Assembly: GCA_021741245.1 (NCBI GenBank)
Contig: JAIOYF010000003.1
Span: forward strand, 1 to 64,000
Direction of reading: 5' to 3'
Length of the DNA stretch: 64,000 nt
Source: Paracoccaceae bacterium
Lineage (GTDB): Bacteria; Pseudomonadota; Alphaproteobacteria; Rhodobacterales; Rhodobacteraceae
Made by a program: the position numbers and the translations under genes. Shown here one piece after another: positions 17,893 through 26,815 of the stretch. Within the stretch, counting starts at the first letter, position 1; each line of letters starts with the position of its first letter. Below the pieces are notes generated by a model, which was not told the DNA's origin, did not search any database, and worked only from the letters and a program-made list of their open reading frames with translations.

Positions 17893-18834
17893 ATGGCCGA
17901 AGAACAGGGCCGGGTGACGATCTGGGGCATCGAGGTCTTTCTGGCCGTGGCCGAAGAAGGCTCGATTTCCGCAGCGGCCCGCAGATTGGGGGTCTCGCCG
18001 CCTGCGATCAGCCAACAGGTAGCGGCGATTGAGGCCACGCTTGGGGCCGTGTTGTTTGATCGCAGCGCGCGCCCCTTTGGTCTGACGGCGGCGGGGGCCT
18101 TGTTTCGTCGTCATGCGCAATTGATCCTGAACACCGAGGCTGAGGCCCGCGCCGATCTGGCCCGCGCCGATCTTTCCAGGTTGACCACCTTGCGGCTGGG
18201 AATGATCGAGGATCTTGACGCCGAGGTCACTCCCGCCTTGTTGGCGGGCATCTCTGAATCGCTGCCCGACTGTCGTTTTTTGCTGGAAACCGGGGCAAGC
18301 CATCGGCTGCTGGATCAGCTAGAGGGGCGGGCGCTGGATCTTGCCGTCGCCGCAGAGTTGGGGACAGAGATGGGTGAGACGGGCTGGCGAGAGGTTCACC
18401 CGATCCTTACCGAGCCATTCTTGGCGATCAGGCCCAAGGGGGCAGGGGATCTGCCATTGATCCAGTATTCCACCCGCCATCTGATGGGGCGTCAGATCGT
18501 GACGCATCTGGCCCGCCAAAACCTGCGCTATGCCGTGCGCTTTGAATTGGACAGTTACAACGCCATTCTGGCTATGGTCGCACAGGGGGCCGGGTGGACG
18601 ATCCTGACCCCGCTTGCCCTGCACCACGCCGCACGTTTTTTACCTGCGGTGGAGGTTAGCCCTTTGCCGGGCGCACCGCTGGCGCGGATGATATCGCTAT
18701 CTGCCCGTGCAAATGCTTTGGGGCCAATTCCAGAGGTTTTGGCCACGCAGGTGCGCGGGTTGGTGGACCGACAGGTGGTGCAGCCCGCCTTGCGGCACTG
18801 GCCTTGGCTTCAAGACAGCCTTCGTTTGCTTTAG
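17893..18834 (+). CDS. LysR-family transcriptional regulator
   Basis: A 313-residue regulator with an N-terminal winged helix-turn-helix (about 10-70, GSISAAARRLGVSPPAISQQVAAIEATLGAVLF pattern) and a periplasmic-binding-like effector domain. It begins 6 bases after phaR and may be co-transcribed with it; it converges on the DegT-family gene with a 4-bp overlap. The effector is not apparent. Confidence 0.9.
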   Translation: MAEEQGRVTIWGIEVFLAVAEEGSISAAARRLGVSPPAISQQVAAIEATLGAVLFDRSARPFGLTAAGALFRRHAQLILNTEAEARADLARADLSRLTTLRLGMIEDLDAEVTPALLAGISESLPDCRFLLETGASHRLLDQLEGRALDLAVAAELGTEMGETGWREVHPILTEPFLAIRPKGAGDLPLIQYSTRHLMGRQIVTHLARQNLRYAVRFELDSYNAILAMVAQGAGWTILTPLALHHAARFLPAVEVSPLPGAPLARMISLSARANALGPIPEVLATQVRGLVDRQVVQPALRHWPWLQDSLRLL

Positions 18835-20033
18835 GGCAAAGCGACTTTTGCCGCGTCCAGCAGGGCGCTCGCGATAAAGTCCAACTCTTCGATGCGCAAA
18901 CGTGCGGGCAGGCGCACATCGCAGGCCCGCATCAGCATGGCGCGGGTTTGCGGCAGGTCTGGCACGTCGCCCAGAAACTGCCAGTTCCAAAAGGCCCGTG
19001 CATTGCCCTGCGAGAGGCCAAAGACCTGAACAGATATGCCGCGCAGCTTTGCTTCGGCCTGAAACCGCAGTGCTGCCTCATCGCTCCACGCGCCGATCAG
19101 ATTGAACTGGATCGAGTCTGGCGCGCGGCGTTCGGGCGGCAGGGCATCTGGCACGCGCAGATGCGCGCTTTGGTTCAGGCGTCTGGCCACATGGTCATGG
19201 TTGCGCAAGCCGTCGCGCACGCGGCGGTCTACCTCGGGCAATTGCGGGCGGATCACAGCGGCCGACAGGTTTTGCAGACGCAGATTGTACAAGGGCAGCT
19301 TGTTTTGCCATGCGCAGAGGCTATCGGCAAAGCCGGGGTGCTTTTTCCAGTTTTCTTCATAGGCCCCCGACATGATCACGGCGCGGGCCGCGAGGTCGGC
19401 ATCATCAGTGATCAAGATGCCGCCTTCGCCTGCATTGACCAACTTATAGGACTGAAAGCTGAAACAGCCGACCCGCCCAATGGTTCCCACCTTGCGCCCT
19501 TGCCACTGGGTGCCCAGCGAGTGGGCCGCATCTTCGATTACGGGAAGGCCCGCTGCATCCGACAGGGCCATGATGGCATCCATATCCGACGTATGCCCCC
19601 GCATATGCGAGATCAGAACGGCATCGGCACCGGGCAGTTTTGCCGCAAAATCCGCCATGTCGAGCCTGTAATTGGCGCCAACCTCCACCATAACTGGGAT
19701 GCAATCCGCATGGACCACAGCCGAGGGGACGGCGGCAAATGTAAAGGCCGGGATCAGAACCTTGGCGCCTTTGGGCAGGTTCAGCGCCTTGAGCGACAGG
19801 AACAAAGCCGCAGAGCAAGATGACACCGCCAGCGCAAAGCGTGCGCCCATCATCTGGGCAAACTCGGCCTCCAACAGCGCCACGGGGGAATCCTTGGCCG
19901 CCGTATAGCGAAACAGGTCACCCGAGGCGAGCAACTGCTGGATTGCCTCCATGGCGGCAGCGGGGATCGGTTCCGCGTCATAGACATTCGGCGCGATTGC
20001 ACCGCTCAGAGAGATCTGGCCATCAGGCGCCAT
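18831..20033 (-). CDS. DegT/DnrJ/EryC1/StrS-family PLP aminotransferase
   Basis: A 400-residue fold-type I aminotransferase. The PLP lysine is in SFQSYKLVNAGEGG (about residue 203), and the cofactor aspartate region is PVIEDAAHSLG. Family members usually aminate keto sugars in surface polysaccharide or antibiotic pathways. No sugar genes are nearby, so the substrate is open. The ATG at 20033 has AAGGA 8 bases upstream; a GTG at 20054 is in frame but lacks one. The ribosome site lies inside a palindrome (20043-20061). Confidence 0.85.
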   Translation of the reverse strand: MAPDGQISLSGAIAPNVYDAEPIPAAAMEAIQQLLASGDLFRYTAAKDSPVALLEAEFAQMMGARFALAVSSCSAALFLSLKALNLPKGAKVLIPAFTFAAVPSAVVHADCIPVMVEVGANYRLDMADFAAKLPGADAVLISHMRGHTSDMDAIMALSDAAGLPVIEDAAHSLGTQWQGRKVGTIGRVGCFSFQSYKLVNAGEGGILITDDADLAARAVIMSGAYEENWKKHPGFADSLCAWQNKLPLYNLRLQNLSAAVIRPQLPEVDRRVRDGLRNHDHVARRLNQSAHLRVPDALPPERRAPDSIQFNLIGAWSDEAALRFQAEAKLRGISVQVFGLSQGNARAFWNWQFLGDVPDLPQTRAMLMRACDVRLPARLRIEELDFIASALLDAAKVALP

Positions 20034-20042
20034 GAAGATTTT

Positions 20043-20061
20043 CCTTAATGTCACATTAAGG
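20043..20061 (-). promoter_or_regulatory. Perfect palindrome with CtrA-like TTAA-N7-TTAA over the aminotransferase ribosome site
   Basis: CCTTAATG-TCA-CATTAAGG is a perfect 8-bp inverted repeat. It contains TTAA (20045-20048), 7 bases, TTAA (20056-20059), the full CtrA consensus. On the mRNA its right arm contains the AAGG of the ribosome site, so folding would hide it. Operator or translational hairpin are both possible. Confidence 0.55.
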
Positions 20062-20123
20062 ATGACTTAACCTTGATGCCATCTCAAAGCCAGTGACAAT
20101 TCGATGACGGGGCGGTTCCTTGC

Positions 20124-21425
20124 CTAAATGCCAAGCCTGTCGCGCAGGGAAAACCACGTCATGGCCATGACCAGAAGCGGCCAGCGAAGGGCACTTCCAC
20201 CGGGAAAACGCGCCATGGGAATCTCTGCCATCAGATCGAATTGGCTGGCCTGCCCGTGAATGACCTCGGCCATGATCTTGCCCGCCATGGTCGCTATCGC
20301 CACCCCGTGCCCCGAAAAGCCCGAGGCCGACAGCACATTTTCATGGGGTCGCAGAAAACATGGCATCCGGTTTACGGTGATGGCAAGCGTTCCGCCCCAA
20401 GCATAGTCGATCTTGATATCACGCAGCTGCGGATAGATTTGCAGCATCGGCTTTGACACGCTTTTGGCAATGTCGGGAAAGCGATAGCCGTAGCTTTCTG
20501 CCCCACCAAACAACAGCCGGTTATCCTCGGACAAGCGCCAATAGTTGACGACGAATTTCGTGTCTGCCACCGCAATGGGTTGTGCCAGAACGCTTGCGGC
20601 GCGGTCGCCCAAGGGTTCGGTTGCCACGATGAAATTGTTGATGGGCATCACCTTGGACGCCACCTGCCTGTCCAGCCCCCCAAGATAGCCATTCGCCGCC
20701 AAGATCAGGTGATCGCAGGTCACCCGACCGGATGCTGTGCTGACGACCGGCTTTGCCCCATGGCGAATGGTATGCACCTCTGAACGTTCATGGATATGCG
20801 CCCCGGCCTTGGTTGCCGCGTGCGCAAGCCCGATGGCAAAGTTCAGCGGATGAAGATGGCCAGCCCCATGATCCAGATCGCCGCCGTGATAGACCTCCGA
20901 TCCGATCAGTCGGCGGATAGAGTCGCGATCCAGCGGCTCAATCTGGTCATAGCCATAGTCGCGCCGAAGTTTCTCGGCATAGGCATGGGCGTGGTCGACC
21001 TCGGATCTGGACCAGCAGGCATGGGCGATCCCGGAATGAAAAGTGACTGGCATTGCGTGTCGGTCAATCAGGTCGCGGACCAATGTCTTGGCGTCTTGCG
21101 ACATCTCCCACAGCCGGTGGGCCTTGTCTTGCCCGACTGTTTTCTCCAGCCAGTCCTGATCTTGCCTTTGGCCCGATCCGACCTGCCCGCCATTGCGGCC
21201 AGAGGCACCAAAGCCAACGCGATGCGCCTCCAGCAAGACCACATCAAACCCGCGTTCGGCCAAATGCAACGCCGCAGAAAGGCCGGTATAGCCGCCGCCG
21301 ATGATGCAGACATCCGCCCGCCGCTCGCCCATCAGGATCGGATAGGGGGCCAGCGGCGCGGCGGTGGCCGCGTAATATGACGCGGGATAGCTGCCCGGCC
21401 GATCGTTTGCGTGCAGCAGGTTCAT
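20124..21425 (-). CDS. puuB: FAD-dependent gamma-glutamylputrescine oxidase-like enzyme
   Basis: A 433-residue DAO/GlpO-type flavoenzyme. The dinucleotide-binding motif is CIIGGGYTGLSAAL (about 40-55) followed by GFGASGRNGGQVGSGQR, the PuuB/YgaF-like pattern. In the Puu pathway the enzyme oxidises gamma-glutamylputrescine to the aldehyde. It is the last gene of the leftward run and overlaps the glutamine-synthetase-like gene by four bases. The exact amine substrate cannot be told from sequence. Confidence 0.85.
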   Translation of the reverse strand: MNLLHANDRPGSYPASYYAATAAPLAPYPILMGERRADVCIIGGGYTGLSAALHLAERGFDVVLLEAHRVGFGASGRNGGQVGSGQRQDQDWLEKTVGQDKAHRLWEMSQDAKTLVRDLIDRHAMPVTFHSGIAHACWSRSEVDHAHAYAEKLRRDYGYDQIEPLDRDSIRRLIGSEVYHGGDLDHGAGHLHPLNFAIGLAHAATKAGAHIHERSEVHTIRHGAKPVVSTASGRVTCDHLILAANGYLGGLDRQVASKVMPINNFIVATEPLGDRAASVLAQPIAVADTKFVVNYWRLSEDNRLLFGGAESYGYRFPDIAKSVSKPMLQIYPQLRDIKIDYAWGGTLAITVNRMPCFLRPHENVLSASGFSGHGVAIATMAGKIMAEVIHGQASQFDLMAEIPMARFPGGSALRWPLLVMAMTWFSLRDRLGI

Positions 21426-22777
21426 ACGTTCAGCAACAGATGCTCACGCTCCCACGGGCTGATCACCTGTAGAAACTCTTTGTATTCATTGCGTTTGACG
21501 CTGTCATAGACCTTGCAGAACTCCAGCCCCATGATCTCTTTCAGGGCTTGATCGTCATCCAGCAGATCAAGGGCATCGCCCATGTTGACTGGGATTTCAT
21601 CACTGTCGATATAGGCCGAGCCCGAGAATTCCGCCCGTGGCGCGCGCTTTTCCATCAGCCCCAGATAGCCGCAAGCCAAGGTTGCGGCGATGCCAAGATA
21701 GGGATTGCAATCCATCCCCGGAAGGCGGTTTTCCACCCGGCGCGCGGCGGGCGTGGAAATCGGCACGCGCAAGCCCGTTGTGCGGTTGTCGCGGCCCCAC
21801 TCCAGATTGATCGGGGCGGCAAAGTCGGGAACATAGCGGCGGTAGCTGTTGACATAGGGGGCCAGCAAGGCAATCCCCGCGCCAAGGTGGTTTTGCAAAC
21901 CCCCGATAAAGTGCAAGAACGCTTCGGTTTCAACGCCCTTGGGACCTGAGAAGATGTTCTTGCCCGTCTTGGTATCCACGACCGAGGTGTGGATATGCAT
22001 TGCGGACCCCGGTTCCCCCGCAATGGGTTTGGCCATGAAGGTGGCAAAACAATCGTGGCGCAAAGCGGCCTCGCGGATCAGGCGCTTGAAGAAAAACACG
22101 TCATCGGCCAGCCGGACGGGATCACCATGGGCAAGGTTCAACTCGATCTGCCCGGCACCGCCTTCTTGTAAGATGCCGTCAATTTCCAACCCCTGTGCCT
22201 CGGCGAAATCATAGATGTCGTCGATCACCTTGCCATATTCATCGACCGCAGACATCGAATAGGCCTGCTTGCCTGCCGCGCGGCGGCCAGAGCGGCCCAT
22301 GGGGGGCAGAACCGGCATATTGGGGTCGATGTTGCGCGCGGTCAAAAAGAATTCCATTTCGGGCGCGACAACGGGCATCCAGCCTTGCGCCCGGTATAAA
22401 TCCACGATCCGCCGAAGCACATTGCGCGGGGCAAAGGGCACAAGCTTGCCCTCTTGATCCTTGGCATCATGGATCACCTGCAAGGTAACATCGGCCGTCC
22501 AAGGGGCTGCGGTTGCCGTGGAAAAATCCGGCTCAAGGATCATGTCCGGCTCGGTAAAGGCGTCAAAGGGATTATCAGCCCATTCCCCGGTGATCGTTTG
22601 CAAAAAGATCGAATTGGGCAGGAAGTAGTTGGCCTGATGCGCAAACTTGGCGGCAGGCATCGCCTTTCCCCGTGCGACACCAGCGATATCGCCAATGATG
22701 CACTCCACCTCATCGACGCGGCGCCCGGCGATGAAATCACGGGCGGCCTCGGGCAATTTATCGGTCCATTTGGACAT
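21422..22777 (-). CDS. puuA: Glutamine-synthetase-like gamma-glutamyl-amine ligase (first paralogue)
   Basis: A 451-residue GS-fold ligase that links glutamate to an amine, as PuuA does with putrescine. Catalytic glutamates are in PEMEFFLT and HIHTSVVD; the ATP and substrate arginines are in NRTTGLRVP. It lacks the adenylylation tyrosine region of housekeeping GlnA and belongs to the PuuA-like group. It lies downstream of the amidotransferase gene and upstream of the oxidase, in pathway order. Confidence 0.85.
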   Translation of the reverse strand: MSKWTDKLPEAARDFIAGRRVDEVECIIGDIAGVARGKAMPAAKFAHQANYFLPNSIFLQTITGEWADNPFDAFTEPDMILEPDFSTATAAPWTADVTLQVIHDAKDQEGKLVPFAPRNVLRRIVDLYRAQGWMPVVAPEMEFFLTARNIDPNMPVLPPMGRSGRRAAGKQAYSMSAVDEYGKVIDDIYDFAEAQGLEIDGILQEGGAGQIELNLAHGDPVRLADDVFFFKRLIREAALRHDCFATFMAKPIAGEPGSAMHIHTSVVDTKTGKNIFSGPKGVETEAFLHFIGGLQNHLGAGIALLAPYVNSYRRYVPDFAAPINLEWGRDNRTTGLRVPISTPAARRVENRLPGMDCNPYLGIAATLACGYLGLMEKRAPRAEFSGSAYIDSDEIPVNMGDALDLLDDDQALKEIMGLEFCKVYDSVKRNEYKEFLQVISPWEREHLLLNV

Positions 22778-22805
22778 ATGTCACACTCTTGTCTGGCGAC
22801 GGCGA

Positions 22806-23489
22806 TCAGCGCGTCCGTGCCGCTTTGAAAAAGGCGGCGATTTGGGCCGCTATTGTCTTGTCTTGCAAAGGAAGGTCCAAGCGATCACGCGCCACGCTCA
22901 GCAGATCGTCCGGAACCACCCCCTTGCCCCGCGTCTCCATCAGGCCCTCGACGAACTCGCGCTGAAATTCGGGATGGGCCTGAACCGAGAACGCTCGGTC
23001 ATCATAGAGCAGCGCCGCATTTTCGCAAAACGCATTGCTTGCAACCACCTTGGCCCCCTTTGGCACTTCGGTCACCTGATCGCGGTGCCATGCGTTCAGG
23101 GTCAAGGTTTGCCCGCCAAAGTCATAGTCTGTGGCCCCGACTGACCAGCCCTGCGCATAGCGTTCTACCTTCCCCCCCATGGCTTGGGCAATGATCTGAT
23201 GGCCAAAGCAGATCCCCACGACGGGGACATGTGCGGCAAAGGCATCGCGGATGAACTGTTCCAGCGGGGCAATCCACGGATGATCCTCATAAACCCCATG
23301 CCGGGACCCTGTGATCAACCAGCCATCGCAGTCGGTGACGGCAGCCGGAAACGCCCCCTCGACAACCCGAAAGGTGCGAAAGGTAAATCCGTTGCCATCC
23401 AGCAGGCGGGCAAACATGGTGGGGTAATCCCCCATCGAGGGCGCCAAGACGTCAGGGGCAAGGCCCGTTTGCAAAATGCCGATCAGCAT
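22806..23489 (-). CDS. Class I glutamine amidotransferase, PuuD-type gamma-glutamyl hydrolase
   Basis: A 227-residue class I GATase-like protein with nucleophile in GICFGHQII (Cys94) and the His-Glu pair in QAHPEFQ. Between the two GS-like ligase genes it probably cleaves the gamma-glutamyl product (as PuuD cleaves gamma-glutamyl-GABA). PuuD proper belongs to the same superfamily, but the strict peptidase C26 assignment is not certain. The start at 23489 (MLIGILQTG) was chosen because the conserved fold begins there; no clear ribosome site is present. Confidence 0.8.
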   Translation of the reverse strand: MLIGILQTGLAPDVLAPSMGDYPTMFARLLDGNGFTFRTFRVVEGAFPAAVTDCDGWLITGSRHGVYEDHPWIAPLEQFIRDAFAAHVPVVGICFGHQIIAQAMGGKVERYAQGWSVGATDYDFGGQTLTLNAWHRDQVTEVPKGAKVVASNAFCENAALLYDDRAFSVQAHPEFQREFVEGLMETRGKGVVPDDLLSVARDRLDLPLQDKTIAAQIAAFFKAARTR

Positions 23490-23567
23490 GAGGGATAACC
23501 TGTTTGGACTATGGTCTGGTGGTTCGGTCACCCCGGCGTGCATTGACGCCGGGATGCCTGACAGCAC

Positions 23568-24908
23568 TTACACGGTATCGAGATAGAGTTCGACCAATTC
23601 TGAATCCGACAACTCCGCAATATAGTGCAGCTCTTGGCGTTTGGTCTGCACAAGGTTGCGGATGATTTCCTTGTTCAGGATGCGCGGCATGATTTCGCTA
23701 TGTTCAAAGGCCTCGATTGCGGCCTCCCACCCAGAAGGGATCTGCTGCAAACCATCCACCGCATAGGCGTTGCCCGAAATCGGGGCAGGGGCCTCCATCT
23801 CGCGCTCCATGCCGTCAAGGGCGGCACCAAGAATGACCGCCAGCATGAGATAGGGGTTCACATCCCCCCCCGCGACCCGGTGTTCGATCCGGCGCGCCGA
23901 GGTGCTGCCAGCCGGAATGCGAATGGCTGCTGTGCGGTTTTCATAGCCCCAGCAAATCGCCGTCGGGGCATGTTTGTCGGGGACAAGGCGTTCATAGCTG
24001 TTTTGGTGGGGGGCAAAGATCAGGGTCGAATCGTGCATGGCGGCCAGACAGCCCGCGACGGCCTGCCTTAGCATGGCCGTGCCCTTTGGCCCGCCACTGT
24101 CAAAGATATTGCTGCCAGAAGCATCAAGCACCGAGAAATGCGTGTGCAAGCCAGAGCCGGAGTATTCCGGATAGGGTTTCGCCATAAAGCTGGCGGCAAA
24201 ACCGTGGCGGCGTGCAAGGCCCTTGACCAGCATCTTGAACAGCCATGCGTCATCTGCCGCACGCAACGCATCATCGCAATGCATCAGGTTCACTTCGAAC
24301 TGACCAAGTCCGGTTTCCGAAGTTGAGGTATCGGCCGGAATATCCATGGCCTCGCAGGCGTCATACAGATCCGTAAAGAACGTATCAAAGGCATCGAGGG
24401 CGCGGATGGACAACGTCTCTGCCGCCTTGCGGCGCTTGCCGGACCTTGGGCTTGGCGGCACCTGCAGGGTTTTGCCGCTGTCATCGATCAGGAAAAACTC
24501 CAACTCGATGGCAACGACGGGGGTCAACCCCTTGGCCTTGTAACGGTCCACAATGGCGCGCAAGGCGTGGCGTGGGTCGCCCTCATAGGGCTGGCCGTTT
24601 TCACGGAACATCCAGATCGGCAGCAGTGCCGTCGGCGCCTCCAGCCATGGCATTGGCATAAAGCCGCGTTCGGTCGGGCGCAAAACGCCGTCCTGATCGC
24701 CCTGTTCAAACACCAAGGGGCTGTCATCAATATCTTCGCCCCAGATATCAAGGTTGAGAACCGAGAACGGAAAGCGTGTGCCGTCCTTTACAACCTTGTC
24801 GGCAAAACGGGCGGGGATCCTTTTGCCGCGCGCCTGACCGTTCAGGTCAACAGCGGCCACTCGGATAGTGCGCACTTCGGGGTGCTTGCGTAGATAGTCC
24901 TTCATCAT
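23568..24908 (-). CDS. Glutamine-synthetase-like gamma-glutamyl-amine ligase (second paralogue)
   Basis: A 446-residue second GS-fold ligase in the same operon (IELEFFLIDD, THFSVLDASG, NRTAAIRIPAG). It differs strongly from the first paralogue, so it may act on another amine. The ATGs at 24908 and 24905 are both possible starts; a longer form begins at 24950. It is separated from the upstream permease gene by about 157 bases containing a REP-like hairpin and a palindrome, so it may also have its own promoter. Confidence 0.83.
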   Translation of the reverse strand: MMKDYLRKHPEVRTIRVAAVDLNGQARGKRIPARFADKVVKDGTRFPFSVLNLDIWGEDIDDSPLVFEQGDQDGVLRPTERGFMPMPWLEAPTALLPIWMFRENGQPYEGDPRHALRAIVDRYKAKGLTPVVAIELEFFLIDDSGKTLQVPPSPRSGKRRKAAETLSIRALDAFDTFFTDLYDACEAMDIPADTSTSETGLGQFEVNLMHCDDALRAADDAWLFKMLVKGLARRHGFAASFMAKPYPEYSGSGLHTHFSVLDASGSNIFDSGGPKGTAMLRQAVAGCLAAMHDSTLIFAPHQNSYERLVPDKHAPTAICWGYENRTAAIRIPAGSTSARRIEHRVAGGDVNPYLMLAVILGAALDGMEREMEAPAPISGNAYAVDGLQQIPSGWEAAIEAFEHSEIMPRILNKEIIRNLVQTKRQELHYIAELSDSELVELYLDTV

Positions 24909-24995
24909 GGTCGTTTTGGTCGGGGCGCGGGTCGCATGGCAAGGTGCCAAAGCGGGTCACGCCTCTGGTCCATCCCTCTTTGATCGCTTCTTCCC

Positions 24996-25014
24996 GTAGG
25001 GCGGGTTTCGCCCC
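24996..25014 (+). repeat. Single REP-like hairpin
   Basis: GTAG followed by GGCGGGTTTCGCCCC has the GTAG-head-plus-hairpin form of the REPs near the RAYT gene, with a different stem sequence. It sits between the permease and ligase genes. Confidence 0.5.
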
Positions 25015-25045
25015 AAAATAACAGGTCCGGGCGGGTGCCCGAATA

Positions 25046-25057
25046 ATTTGATCAAAT
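25046..25057. promoter_or_regulatory. Palindrome ATTTGATCAAAT upstream of the ligase gene
   Basis: A 12-bp perfect palindrome in an AT-rich spot between the permease stop and the second ligase gene. It is a possible operator. It is not an FNR box because the 4-base spacer is absent. Confidence 0.35.
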
Positions 25058-25065
25058 ATACGCTA

Positions 25066-25893
25066 CTATCGGATAAGCTGTGGACGCAAGCGAATTTTGC
25101 GGCTCATGTTCGATGGCAGGTGCCGATTGAGGCGTTTGTTGATCATCCCAAAGACCCATGTCAGCAAAAGCGTCAGAATAACGAAATAGACGGCGACGAT
25201 AGGGTAGGGGATGAAGGGGTTGAACGTCTTGTCCGCGAAGTAATTGGCGTAATAAAGCGCATCGCCCCGTTGCTGAAACGCAGGAAAGCCCGAGAAATAC
25301 ACCAGCGTGGTGGAGTGAAACAAAAAGATCGCCTCATTGGTATAGGCGGGCCATGCAAGGCGCAGCATTGTTGGCCACTGAATCCGCCGATACCGTGACC
25401 ATCCCGAAATCCCATAGGCATCTGCGGCCTCCAGATCGCCTTTCGGGATCGACCGCAACGCGCCGTGAAAGATTTCGGCAGAATAGGCTGCGGTGTTCAA
25501 GAACAGGACAAACAGCGCCCCGGCCCATGCTTTCGTGACCCAAGAGGTCTGGACCGTCAGGCCAAAGATCTCGATCCCAGCACGCGGCAGCAACACAAAC
25601 GCCTCATAGGCCAAAAAGAACTGGATAAACAGCGGCGAGCCGCGAAAGACAAAGATGAACCATTCGGCTGGCTTGCGCAGCCACGGGTTCGAGGCGGCCT
25701 TTGCCATGGCGATGGCATTTGCCAAAAAGAACCCAAAGGTCAGCGCGATCAGGCCAAAATAGATGTTCCAGATCAGGCCCGAGCCGATCAGGGTGAATTG
25801 TTGGCACAGGGTAAAATCGCTGCGTGGCAACAGCCGCTCACCATAGCCCAAAGACCGGAACGCATAGGCCGATACGGTTTCCCAACAGCTCAT
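25066..25893 (-). CDS. Polar amino acid ABC transporter permease (HisM/ArtM type)
   Basis: A 275-residue inner-membrane permease of the HisMQ family with about five membrane spans and the ATPase-contact loop GALRSIPKGDLEAADAYG. The start at 25893 overlaps the stop of the upstream permease gene by four bases. It forms the membrane pore with the next gene's product. Probable substrates are basic amino acids or opine-like amines, judged by family and neighbours. Confidence 0.9.
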   Translation of the reverse strand: MSCWETVSAYAFRSLGYGERLLPRSDFTLCQQFTLIGSGLIWNIYFGLIALTFGFFLANAIAMAKAASNPWLRKPAEWFIFVFRGSPLFIQFFLAYEAFVLLPRAGIEIFGLTVQTSWVTKAWAGALFVLFLNTAAYSAEIFHGALRSIPKGDLEAADAYGISGWSRYRRIQWPTMLRLAWPAYTNEAIFLFHSTTLVYFSGFPAFQQRGDALYYANYFADKTFNPFIPYPIVAVYFVILTLLLTWVFGMINKRLNRHLPSNMSRKIRLRPQLIR

Positions 25894-26771
25894 ATCCCGG
25901 CCTTCCGCATCGCTTCGCCCGCAGCCGTTGCCTGCCCGCGCGATAATTTGGCCGTGAGGCGGCCCAGAATGATTTCTGAAACCCGCGTGAATGACAGGTA
26001 AAAGACCAGCAGGAACAAAAAGTAGTACAGGCGCCAATCGCCATGGGGGTATTCATAGGCACTGGTCTTGGCCCCACCCAATTCGCGGGCCCAATAAACG
26101 ATGTCTTGCACACCCAGCAGGAACAACAGCGGCGTGGCCTTAATCAGAATCATCCACAGGTTCGACAGGCCGGGCAGGGCATAGACCCACATCTGTGGCA
26201 CCAGAATGCGGCGAAAGACTTGCGACTGGCTCATGCCATAGGCTTCGGCGGTTTCCAGTTGCGCGCGCGGCACCGCCTGCATTGCGCCGTAAAGAACATT
26301 GGCAGCAAAGGCCCCAAAGACCAACGCAAAGGTCAAGATCGCCAGACCAAAACCATAAAGCTTGTGTAGCCATTGGGGCGAACTGCCCAAGGGCACCTTT
26401 GCCTCAGGGCAGACGCGGAACTCCAGCCCCTGACGGATCGGGGCCGTCCAGTCTGGACATTGCACCTGATGGTTCAGCCACTCGATGCCCTGATCCAGAG
26501 CAATCACAAAAAACAGAAAAAACACGATATCGGGCACGCCGCGCACCATGCCCGTGTAGCCCTTGCCCAGCCACCGCAGGGGCAAGATCTGACTGCGCGC
26601 CGCCATTGCACCGGCAAAGCCAAACCCCATTGCCACCGGGGCCGTGATCGCCAACAGGCTCAGGACAGTCGCGAAAGACCAATAGAAATCAACGTGCTTT
26701 CCCGTGGTCAGGTAGCACAGCAGCCATTGCAGGCCTTCTATCGACTTTGGGTCAGCGCAGGCTGAAAACAT
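25890..26771 (-). CDS. Polar amino acid ABC transporter permease (HisQ/ArtQ type)
   Basis: A 293-residue HisMQ-family permease with the loop GAMQAVPRAQLETAEAYGMS that contacts the ATPase. An extra loop between early spans contains two cysteines (VQCPDW and RVCPEA), about 45 residues longer than in simple members. It partners the downstream permease. It follows the binding-protein gene after a stable hairpin. Confidence 0.9.
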   Translation of the reverse strand: MFSACADPKSIEGLQWLLCYLTTGKHVDFYWSFATVLSLLAITAPVAMGFGFAGAMAARSQILPLRWLGKGYTGMVRGVPDIVFFLFFVIALDQGIEWLNHQVQCPDWTAPIRQGLEFRVCPEAKVPLGSSPQWLHKLYGFGLAILTFALVFGAFAANVLYGAMQAVPRAQLETAEAYGMSQSQVFRRILVPQMWVYALPGLSNLWMILIKATPLLFLLGVQDIVYWARELGGAKTSAYEYPHGDWRLYYFLFLLVFYLSFTRVSEIILGRLTAKLSRGQATAAGEAMRKAGI

Positions 26772-26780
26772 AGGTCAGGC

Positions 26781-26808
26781 GCCCCTGCCAAACGGATCTG
26801 GCAGGGGC
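26781..26808 (-). other. Perfect 10-bp hairpin between binding-protein and permease genes
   Basis: GCCCCTGCCA and TGGCAGGGGC with an 8-base loop, and no T-run. Hairpins here commonly protect the binding-protein mRNA so that it is made in excess over the membrane parts. Confidence 0.7.
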
Positions 26809-26815
26809 AGTTCCA

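Noticed and set aside
25046-25057. FNR box at ATTTGATCAAAT
   Set aside because: The TTGAT and ATCAA halves overlap without the 4-base spacer of FNR sites.
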